Source: Pseudomonas sp. S35
GTDB lineage: Bacteria > Pseudomonadota > Gammaproteobacteria > Pseudomonadales > Pseudomonadaceae
Assembly (NCBI RefSeq): GCF_009866765.1
Contig: NZ_CP019431.1
Coordinates: forward strand, 3,720,001-3,784,000
Reading direction: 5' to 3'
Length of the DNA stretch: 64,000 nt
Positions 57,621 through 64,000 of the stretch are shown here, one piece after another. The notes under the pieces were generated by a model. The model was given only the letters and a program-made list of their open reading frames with translations, searched no databases and had not been told where the DNA came from. The position numbers were made by a program, and so were the translations under genes. The first letter of the stretch is position 1, and each line of letters starts with the position of its first letter.

Positions 57621-58079
57621 TCAGAAATAGGCACGGGTGTGTTCATGCACCCGCGAGCTGATGCGCAGTTCGTCCTGGGACCACCAGCGGTACTGCTGGT
57701 GTTGCTCCGTGGGCGGTTGCAGAGTTTGGCCGTCAGCCAGTTCCAGGCAATAACTGAGCACCACATAGTGGGTGTCCGGCCCCTGCCCGGCGTTGGCAAA
57801 CACGCTGTCATCGTAAAAGTGCTCAAACACCCCCAGCAGACGCGCCTGGGCACGTTCGAATGTGCGTCCCAGTTCGTCGCGGGTGATGCGGCGGAAAGCG
57901 CCGTCTAAGGTCTCGTTTTTCCGGATGCGCCCGCCCGGCACGAACCAGTAACCGTAGGCCGGCCGGTTGACGCGCAAGCCCAGCAACGCATCGCCACGGC
58001 CGTTTCGTACCACCAGGTCGATCGCCACCAGCGGCGTCGATGCCACGACCGTATTGAAGGTCGGTAAATCAAGCCACAT
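57621..58079 (-). CDS. gmm: GDP-mannose mannosyl hydrolase
   Basis: A 152-residue Nudix-like hydrolase (WcaH/Gmm). It opens [24 protein letters not shown], aligning with E. coli Gmm, and has the Nudix-like [29 protein letters not shown]. It hydrolyses GDP-mannose to GDP and mannose, perhaps to balance the sugar-nucleotide pool. I use the ATG at 58079, matching the E. coli start; ATG 58085 overlaps the wcaI stop. Confidence 0.92.
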   Translation of the reverse strand: MWLDLPTFNTVVASTPLVAIDLVVRNGRGDALLGLRVNRPAYGYWFVPGGRIRKNETLDGAFRRITRDELGRTFERAQARLLGVFEHFYDDSVFANAGQGPDTHYVVLSYCLELADGQTLQPPTEQHQQYRWWSQDELRISSRVHEHTRAYF

Positions 58080-58084
58080 ACCCA

Positions 58085-59293
58085 TCAAACCTGTGCCAGA
58101 AAGCGTTGCAGAATGCGTTCCTTGTCGAGGAACTCCTTGGCGTAGTTCAACGCCACCTCATTGCGTGCCGGCAATGCCAGCACCCGCTCGATCCCTGCGT
58201 TCAATGCCGCGACGGACTCCGGTTCGATCAGCACGGCAATGCCCGGATGCTCCTGGCACAGACGGCCGAGGGTGGTGCCGGGGTCGGCAGTGATGATGGC
58301 GTGGCCGCCCACCGCCAGAATGTTGGTCAACTTGGAGGGCAGCACCGAGTCCGCCACCCCGCGCTTCTGGATGACCAGGTGGACGTCAGCCGAGGCCAGC
58401 AGCGCCGGTAAATCCTCATAGGCCTGCAACGGTGCAAACAGCACATTGCGCAAGCCATCGCGCTGCACACGTTCCAGCAATCGCGCCTTGCCGGTGCCCT
58501 GGCCGACAATCAGAAACACCAGCTCCCTGCGATGGGCGTGCGCCTGGGCAGCATCGAGGATCAATTCCAGGCCTTGCTTCTCGCCGATGTTGCCCGAGTA
58601 CAACAACACCCGCGTGCCCGGCGACACACCGAGCTGCTCCAGCAAGACGCGGTTACGGGGCACCTGGCGAAAACGCGTGGTCTCCGACCAGTTGGGGAAG
58701 AACAGCAGACGCTGGCTGCATACGCCCTTGCCACGGGCCTTGTCGAGCATGCCGCTGGAGATCGTCGACACCCGATCAAAGCGGCGCAACAACCAACGTT
58801 CAAGCGCAAATGCCACGCGGCGCAGCAGCGAGCCGCCACCGATGCCCAGACCGAACATCGCATCCACCTCATAGTCCTGGATGTGCAGCACCGAACGCGC
58901 ACCACTGAGCCTGGCCAGCAGCAGCGCCTGGGGCGCACAAAACAGCGTGGGCACCACCAGGATCACCAGGTCCGGCTTCCAACGCAGTTGCCCCAGCACC
59001 GCGAAAAACGAGCTGGCGGAAAAGCTCATCAGGTGCAGCAGGCGCGTCAGCGCAGTGGGCTGTCGCGGCACATACAGCGGGCAGCGGATCACCGTCACAG
59101 CGTCATCCTGCTCGGTACAAAAACGCCACGGCGAATAACCCTCGGCCACCTGCCAGTGCGGGTAATACGGCGGCGCCGTCACTACCCGCACTTCATGCCC
59201 CTGACTGGCCAGCCAGCGCGCCTGCTCGCCGCTGTACTTGCCGATGCCAGTCAATTCCGGGCTGTAATTGATGCCATACAGAAGGATCTTCAT
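58085..59293 (-). CDS. wcaI: Colanic-acid-type glycosyltransferase (WcaI-like, GT4)
   Basis: A 402-residue GT-B-fold enzyme starting [35 protein letters not shown], diagnostic of WcaI. The acceptor half is followed by the GT4 donor half (RVLLYSGNIGEKQGLELILDAA; VLFAPLQAYEDLPALLASADVHLVIQKRG). In colanic acid synthesis it is thought to add a fucose. It has a one-base overlap with fcl. It is cytoplasmic, membrane-associated by inference. Confidence 0.92.
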   Translation of the reverse strand: MKILLYGINYSPELTGIGKYSGEQARWLASQGHEVRVVTAPPYYPHWQVAEGYSPWRFCTEQDDAVTVIRCPLYVPRQPTALTRLLHLMSFSASSFFAVLGQLRWKPDLVILVVPTLFCAPQALLLARLSGARSVLHIQDYEVDAMFGLGIGGGSLLRRVAFALERWLLRRFDRVSTISSGMLDKARGKGVCSQRLLFFPNWSETTRFRQVPRNRVLLEQLGVSPGTRVLLYSGNIGEKQGLELILDAAQAHAHRRELVFLIVGQGTGKARLLERVQRDGLRNVLFAPLQAYEDLPALLASADVHLVIQKRGVADSVLPSKLTNILAVGGHAIITADPGTTLGRLCQEHPGIAVLIEPESVAALNAGIERVLALPARNEVALNYAKEFLDKERILQRFLAQV

Positions 59294-60270
59294 CAGTGGC
59301 CCCGAGGCTGTTCAAGGGCTGCGAGGTAGGCGTTATAGGCATCGCGCAGGCCCTCCTCCAGCGGCACGTAGGCTTCCCAGCCGAGGGCATTGATGCGGCT
59401 CACATCCAGCAATTTGCGCGGCGCGCCGTCGGGCTTGCTGGCGTCAAAACGCAAACGCCCCCTGAAGCCGGTGACCCGCACCAGTGCCTGGGCCAGCTCG
59501 GCGATGGTGCAATCGATGCCGGTGCCGACGTTCAAGTGCGAGCACATCGGCTGGGTCTGCTCGCGGTAGCGTGCCGGGCTCAGCTCCATCACATGCACGC
59601 TGGCCGCCGCCATGTCATCCACGTGCAGAAACTCACGCCGGGGTTTGCCACTGCCCCAGATCAGCACCTCGTCATCCCCGCGCTGCGTCGCCTCATGGAA
59701 GCGCCGCAACAAGCCTGCGATCACGTGGCTGTCCTGCGGGTGGTAGTTATCACCAGGGCCGTACAGGTTGGTGGGCATCACACTGCGGTAGTCGCGGGCG
59801 TGCTGGCGGTTGTAGCTTTCACACAGCTTGATGCCGGCGATCTTGGCTACCGCATACGGTTCGTTGGTGGGTTCCAGGGCGCCATCGAGCAACACCGCTT
59901 CAATCATCGGTTGCGGTGCATGCACCGGGTAAATACACGACGAGCCGAGAAACAGCAGCTTCTGCACGTCATGACTATGGGCGGCGTGGATCACGTTGGC
60001 CTGGATCATCAGGTTCTGGTAGATGAAGTCCGCCGGGTAAGTGGCGTTGGCATGAATCCCGCCAACCTTGGCCGCCGCCAGGTACACCTGGTCGATACGG
60101 TGCTTGGCGAAGTACGCCTGCACCGCCGCTGAGTCGAGCAGGTCCAACTGATCGCGGCCCGCCGTAAGAATCCGCGTATAACCCAAGGCCCACAAACGCC
60201 GCACAATGGCCGAACCGACCATGCCACGATGGCCGGCAACAAAGATCTGCGCCTCAAGATCACGAGCCAT
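59293..60270 (-). CDS. fcl: GDP-L-fucose synthase
   Basis: A 325-residue epimerase/reductase (WcaG/Fcl). The NADP-binding motif [17 protein letters not shown] is at 10-26; the catalytic triad region has FLGSSCIYP and [19 protein letters not shown] (YxxxK). It converts GDP-4-keto-6-deoxymannose to GDP-L-fucose. The ATG at 60270 is 2 bases after the gmd stop. Frames extending upstream are inside gmd. Confidence 0.95.
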   Translation of the reverse strand: MARDLEAQIFVAGHRGMVGSAIVRRLWALGYTRILTAGRDQLDLLDSAAVQAYFAKHRIDQVYLAAAKVGGIHANATYPADFIYQNLMIQANVIHAAHSHDVQKLLFLGSSCIYPVHAPQPMIEAVLLDGALEPTNEPYAVAKIAGIKLCESYNRQHARDYRSVMPTNLYGPGDNYHPQDSHVIAGLLRRFHEATQRGDDEVLIWGSGKPRREFLHVDDMAAASVHVMELSPARYREQTQPMCSHLNVGTGIDCTIAELAQALVRVTGFRGRLRFDASKPDGAPRKLLDVSRINALGWEAYVPLEEGLRDAYNAYLAALEQPRGH

Positions 60271-60272
60271 GC

Positions 60273-61394
60273 TCAGTTCTCCACGGCAATCGGAGCGTCG
60301 TGGCCATGCAGGCGCAGCAACGCGTGACGCTGGGCGATCTTCAGGTCTTCGCGCACCATCTCCGCGCACATTTCCTGGGCACTGATCTCTGGCACCCAAC
60401 CGAGCAAACGCTTGGCCTTGGACGGGTCGCCCAACAGCGTCTCGACTTCCGCAGGACGGAAGTAGCGCGGGTCCACGCGCACAATCACATCCCCCACCAG
60501 AATGCCCGGCGCCAGGTCGCCATGAATCTGCTCGACCACCGCAACTTCTTCCAGGCCTTCGCCGACAAAACGCAGGTGCAGCCCCAGCTCCGCCGCCGAC
60601 CAGCGTATAAAGTCGCGCACCGAATACTGCACGCCGGTTGCGATCACAAAGTCTTCGGGGCTTTCCTGCTGCAGCATCATCCACTGCATGCGCACGTAGT
60701 CCCTGGCATGGCCCCAGTCGCGCAGCGCGTCCATGTTGCCCATGTACAGGCACTGCTCCAGGCCCAGGGCGATATTGCTGAGGGCGCGGGTGATCTTGCG
60801 GGTCACGAAGGTTTCACCGCGACGGGGCGATTCGTGGTTGAACAGGATGCCGTTGCACGCATACAGCCCATAGGCTTCGCGGAAGTTCACGGTGATCCAG
60901 TAGGCGTACAACTTGGCCACCGCGTAGGGCGAACGTGGGTAGAACGGCGTGGTTTCTTTCTGCGGGGTTTCCTGCACCAGTCCGTACAGTTCGGAGGTGG
61001 ACGCCTGGTAGAAACGGGTCTTCTTTTCCAGCCCCAGCAGGCGGATGGCTTCAAGAATGCGCAAGGTGCCGAGGGCATCCACGTCTGCGGTGTATTCCGG
61101 TGAATCAAAGCTCACGGCCACATGGGATTGGGCGCCCAGGTTGTAGATTTCATCGGGCTGGATCTGTTGGATGATGCGCGTCAGGTTCGACGAGTCCGCG
61201 AGGTCGCCATAGTGCAGGATCAGGTTTTTATGCAGGGCCTGGGGGTCCTGGTAAATGTGATCGATACGCTGGGTATTGAACGACGATGAACGCCGCTTGA
61301 GGCCGTGTACGGTATAGCCTTTTTCCAGCAGCAGCTCCGCCAGGTACGAGCCATCCTGACCGGTAATCCCGGTGATAAGCGCAACTTTGTTCAT
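60273..61394 (-). CDS. gmd: GDP-mannose 4,6-dehydratase
   Basis: A 373-residue extended SDR enzyme. It opens [49 protein letters not shown], carries the STSELYG loop and [16 protein letters not shown] (YxxxK). It converts GDP-mannose to GDP-4-keto-6-deoxymannose, the Fcl substrate. GGGAG precedes the ATG. It follows the glycosyltransferase gene after 69 bases. Confidence 0.96.
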   Translation of the reverse strand: MNKVALITGITGQDGSYLAELLLEKGYTVHGLKRRSSSFNTQRIDHIYQDPQALHKNLILHYGDLADSSNLTRIIQQIQPDEIYNLGAQSHVAVSFDSPEYTADVDALGTLRILEAIRLLGLEKKTRFYQASTSELYGLVQETPQKETTPFYPRSPYAVAKLYAYWITVNFREAYGLYACNGILFNHESPRRGETFVTRKITRALSNIALGLEQCLYMGNMDALRDWGHARDYVRMQWMMLQQESPEDFVIATGVQYSVRDFIRWSAAELGLHLRFVGEGLEEVAVVEQIHGDLAPGILVGDVIVRVDPRYFRPAEVETLLGDPSKAKRLLGWVPEISAQEMCAEMVREDLKIAQRHALLRLHGHDAPIAVEN

Positions 61395-61463
61395 GTCTGT
61401 CTCCCAATTGATAGGCGAGCGCGGGCCGACACCCGGACTTGGGTGTTTGTTGAAAACGCGCGG

Positions 61464-62399
61464 TTACTTCGGTGTGGGCAGGTTCAAGTTATGGCCGGTC
61501 AACTTCGAGAGTTCCCGGACAATGGCTTCCTTATCGTTTAAATGGGCAATCGCGGTTTCCAGTTCCAGCACTTTGGCGCCCACCAGAAAGCGGTACCAAT
61601 AGCCCTGGAGCAGGTGATAGACCAGGCCGCTGCGGCCATCGAGAAACCCCAGTTGGATGACGTAGCGCCACAGGAAATACGCGGTGGAACTGAGGGTGAA
61701 CGGCACGCGGTTGTACAGGCGATTCTTGACCAGCCGCTTGGTCTTGGCCTGCAACGAACTCTGTCCGGCGTGCAATTCATCGCGAATGGCAAACAAGCCC
61801 AGGCGCGCGTTCAACACTTCAATCGCTTCGCGGGTCGCGTACTGGTTGTGCTTGTGGGTGAAGAAGGTCAGGTCATGCAGGTTGTGGTCGGCAAACCCGC
61901 CTTCCAACGTGATGGTGCGCCCCTCGGCCACCGAGATGTGCTCGTCCATCCAACGGTCTTCGATACGGCCCAGCCCGGTGCGCCACAGCCGCAGCATCTT
62001 CAACGGATAACGCCCGCCGTGGCGCACCCAGCGGCCCATGAAAATGTGCTTGCGCTTGAAGTTGATGCCGGTGATGTCATGAGTCAGTGCGGGCAGCCGG
62101 GTATTGATTGCCGCAGCCAGGTCGGCCTCGATGATTTCGTCGGCGTCCAGGCGCATCGTCCAATTGCCGGTGATCGGCAGATGGTCCAACGCCCACTGGA
62201 ACTGCTTGGCCTGGTTGACGAACGGGTGCTGCACCACCAGCGCGCCGTGGCGCCGGGCGATATCGCAGGTGTCGTCGCTGGAGAACGAGTCCACCACCAG
62301 CACTTCATCGCTGAAGGCGCGCGCTGACTCGATGGCCCGGGCGATGTGCAGGCTTTCGTTGTAGGTGAGGATGATGACGCTGACGGTTTCTCGCTTCAT
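61464..62399 (-). CDS. Family 2 glycosyltransferase (WaaE/KdtX-like)
   Basis: A 311-residue GT-A enzyme: VSVIILTYNESLHIARAIESARAFSDEVLVVDSFSSDDT at the start and the DxD motif in MRLDADEIIEADL near 90. The remaining half (HNLHDLTFFTHKHNQYATREAIEVL, then a membrane-associated segment TLSSTAYFLWRYVIQLGFLDGRSGLVYHLLQGYWY) resembles the WaaE/KdtX and WcaA/WcaE groups. It probably adds a sugar to the lipid-linked repeat unit. It starts 1 base after the nitroreductase-like gene's stop. Confidence 0.9.
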   Translation of the reverse strand: MKRETVSVIILTYNESLHIARAIESARAFSDEVLVVDSFSSDDTCDIARRHGALVVQHPFVNQAKQFQWALDHLPITGNWTMRLDADEIIEADLAAAINTRLPALTHDITGINFKRKHIFMGRWVRHGGRYPLKMLRLWRTGLGRIEDRWMDEHISVAEGRTITLEGGFADHNLHDLTFFTHKHNQYATREAIEVLNARLGLFAIRDELHAGQSSLQAKTKRLVKNRLYNRVPFTLSSTAYFLWRYVIQLGFLDGRSGLVYHLLQGYWYRFLVGAKVLELETAIAHLNDKEAIVRELSKLTGHNLNLPTPK

Positions 62400-62400
62400 C

Positions 62401-63378
62401 TCAACCACCGTGCAGTTGCAGGACTTCGGTGGTGAGCCGGCGCGGTGAACGCGCGGCGCGGAAGTGGCTTTCCAGGGGCAAGCCCACGGCAATCATCATA
62501 ATCAGGCGCTCGCTGGCCGCAATGGCGCCGATGCCGCGGATCTTCTTTTCCACCGAATTGAGGATCGCCAGGTTCAGCGGGCACGCCCCCAGCCCGTTGG
62601 CATGGCACGCCAGCAACAGCCCCATGGAAAACAGCGCACCGTCGACATACAGCTGATTACGCTGGCCGGCGCCGCCCCAGGCGGTAACGTCCGAGGTGAC
62701 CACAAACAGGTTGTCCACCGATTGCGCAAACCCTCGCGAGCCACCTTGCAATTCAAGCAACTGCGCGATCACTGCACGGTCCTGGTACACATGCACCCGC
62801 GAGGATTGACGGTTGCATTGCGAAGGTGACGACTGCGCCAGTTCCACCAGCGAGGTGAGCAAGCCACTGTCAATCCTGCCGGCCTTGAACATCCGGCAAC
62901 TGGAGCGCGATTGCAGGAACGCCTTGGCGTCCAGCCCGCCATTGCCCAGCCACGGCGCGGCGCGCTTGATACCGCCGGTGCCGGCAGTGCCGTCGCGCTT
63001 GAGGTGCTCGACATAGGCGTCCAGGTAAAACACAAAATCATCGCTGATGCCGAGCGTGCGATGCAGGTCCAGGTAACCCTGGAAAGCGCCGAGGGCCATC
63101 TCCAGCGGCAGCGCCGAATAGGTGCGGTCGTATTCGTTGAGCATGTGGATGATGCCGTTGATCTTGTCCTTGCCGAACAGCGGCTTGGGCTCCTTGAGGG
63201 ACAGGCCTTTTTCCACGGTGTGGGTTTCGATGAGGATCTTGTAGAACAGCTTCTTATTGCGACTCTCCAGCGGCGAATAGCCGTTGTGGCGCATAAACGT
63301 GAGCATGTCGCGAAAGAACTCGCTGACGAAAAACATCAACTTCCATGCTTTGTCCATCATGGTTTTCACCTGTTTCAT
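62401..63378 (-). CDS. Nitroreductase-family protein in the EPS operon
   Basis: A 325-residue protein. The C-terminal ~190 residues have nitroreductase-fold features: LQSRSSCRMFKAGRIDSGLLTSLVELAQSSPSQCNRQSSRVHV (an FMN-binding-like RSSCR) and GALFSMGLLLACHANGLGACPLNLA. The N-terminal ~130 residues (KAWKLMFFVSEFFRDMLTFMRHNGYSP; ETHTVEKGLSLKEPKPLFG) are an extension seen in polysaccharide-cluster homologues. The flavoprotein may modify a sugar or lipid intermediate, but the reaction is unknown. It overlaps the acetyltransferase gene by four bases (ATGA). Confidence 0.8.
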   Translation of the reverse strand: MKQVKTMMDKAWKLMFFVSEFFRDMLTFMRHNGYSPLESRNKKLFYKILIETHTVEKGLSLKEPKPLFGKDKINGIIHMLNEYDRTYSALPLEMALGAFQGYLDLHRTLGISDDFVFYLDAYVEHLKRDGTAGTGGIKRAAPWLGNGGLDAKAFLQSRSSCRMFKAGRIDSGLLTSLVELAQSSPSQCNRQSSRVHVYQDRAVIAQLLELQGGSRGFAQSVDNLFVVTSDVTAWGGAGQRNQLYVDGALFSMGLLLACHANGLGACPLNLAILNSVEKKIRGIGAIAASERLIMMIAVGLPLESHFRAARSPRRLTTEVLQLHGG

Positions 63379-63926
63379 AGTGCGATGTCTCTCGGTTTGA
63401 GGGCGCGGCACGGCGCACCGACGCAAATCATCCAGGCCGGCAGGTCGGCGGTAACCACCGACCGCGCACCCACCACACAGCCCTCTTCCAGCACACAGCC
63501 GGGGTGGATGAACGCTTCGGCGGCAACCCACACGTGGTCCTTGATCACGATCTCCCGCGTCACCAATGGCCGCAGCAGGCTGCGGGTGTCATGGGTGCCG
63601 GTGCACAGGAAGCTGCGCTGGCTGATGGTGACCTTCGAGCCCAGGGTGATCCGCGCCATGGCGTACACATCCACGCCATCGGCGATGGCGGTGTAGTCGC
63701 CGATCTCCAGGTTCCAGGGCGCCCAGATGCTGCAGGTGGGCGAGATCCGGCAGCCCTCGCCGATCCTGGCGCCAAAGCAACGCAGCAGCGCGCGCCGCCA
63801 GCCGTGCAGCATCCAGCGCGGCGTAGGACGAAACAGCAGTTGATAGACAACGCCCCACAGCAGGCGCCGAGCTTTGTCACTGCGGGGCAAGGTGTCCACG
63901 TACTTGAGTTGGGCGAAATCGCTCAT
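63375..63926 (-). CDS. wcaF: WcaF-like O-acetyltransferase (left-handed beta-helix)
   Basis: A 183-residue hexapeptide-repeat acyltransferase. The repeats are visible from IGEGCRISPTCSIWAPWNLEIGDYTAIADGVDVYAMARITLGSKVTISQRSF to VIKDHVWVAAEAFIHPGCVLEEGCVVGARSVVTADLPAWMICVGAPCRAL. The length and N-terminal RRLLWGVVYQLLFRPTPRWMLHGWRRALLR segment match the WcaF-like colanic acid acetyltransferase group. It would acetylate a sugar of the repeat unit with acetyl-CoA. It overlaps both neighbours by four bases. Confidence 0.88.
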   Translation of the reverse strand: MSDFAQLKYVDTLPRSDKARRLLWGVVYQLLFRPTPRWMLHGWRRALLRCFGARIGEGCRISPTCSIWAPWNLEIGDYTAIADGVDVYAMARITLGSKVTISQRSFLCTGTHDTRSLLRPLVTREIVIKDHVWVAAEAFIHPGCVLEEGCVVGARSVVTADLPAWMICVGAPCRALKPRDIAL

Positions 63927-64000
63927 GGCTGGATCGCCGCCAACTGTTCCAGCAGGTAGCGTTCGCCCACCTGCTGCAATGCCTGGCGCCGCGCGCTGAC
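63923..64000 (-). CDS. C-terminal end of a protein, probably a glycosyltransferase (gene continues beyond window)
   Basis: The last 25 codons of a leftward gene are visible (…GERYLLEQLAAIQP then TGA), overlapping the acetyltransferase start by four bases in the ATGA manner used throughout this operon. The helical, Arg/Gln-rich tail is typical of GT4 glycosyltransferase C-termini, but the family is a guess from context. Confidence 0.6.
   Translation of the reverse strand, partial: VSARRQALQQVGERYLLEQLAAIQP

Overview
The window looks like a chromosomal segment of a Pseudomonas of the P. fluorescens group. GC is high, three TonB-dependent receptors, a DksA paralogue and many AraC/LysR/GlxA regulators are present, and the REP/REPIN elements (GTGGGAGGGGGCTTGCCCCC type) are those typical of that group. 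I see no rRNA, tRNA, CRISPR array, insertion sequence or prophage.

Left part (1-12 kb): a partial gene, a small secreted protein, two TonB-dependent receptors (one with an STN signalling domain, one following a DUF2946 gene), an orphan glycine-betaine-type binding protein, several small conserved Pseudomonas proteins, a methyl-accepting chemotaxis protein with a C-terminal cytoplasmic sensor, and a DksA2-like protein.

Inositol block (12.3-26.3 kb): a leftward myo-inositol catabolic run, iolC-iolE-iolB-iolI-iolD-iolG, then a second Gfo/Idh/MocA dehydrogenase and a sugar ABC importer (binding protein, ATPase, permease). A divergent RpiR-type regulator (iolR) sits upstream. iolA is not in the run, so the last step must be encoded elsewhere. 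Similar TGGAAnATnnTTTCCA-like inverted repeats lie before iolC and before the binding-protein gene. REPINs occupy two of the larger gaps.

Middle (26.3-47 kb): a membrane protein with a 24-residue membrane peptide gene behind it, a two-component system, an SRPBCC protein, a polyamine pair (PuuB-like oxidase and PotF-like binding protein) preceded by the decayed 5' end of a glutamyl-polyamine synthetase gene, a third TonB receptor, an MFS/AraC divergent pair, an AhpD-like protein, LysR and AraC regulators, two head-on paralogous winged-helix/ATPase regulators with overlapping 3' ends, a GlxA-like regulator divergent from a pirin, and a small exported protein made of five 13-residue repeats.

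Right part (47.3-64 kb): an exopolysaccharide locus. Three small regulatory genes (pseudo-receiver with winged helix, degenerate EAL domain, winged helix) precede a WcaJ-like initiating sugar transferase. Facing it is a long leftward series: WcaF-like acetyltransferase, nitroreductase-like protein, family 2 glycosyltransferase, gmd, fcl, wcaI, gmm, manC, and then, after a 180-bp gap, a gfcA/yjbE-like gene, wza-like export lipoprotein, and yjbF, yjbG and yjbH homologues. Together these make GDP-mannose and GDP-fucose, start and decorate a colanic-acid-like repeat unit and export it. A 14-bp inverted repeat (TTTAAAATAACGTT) before the gfc/yjb part shares its AAAATAACGT core with the region upstream of the first regulator, which suggests one regulatory circuit.
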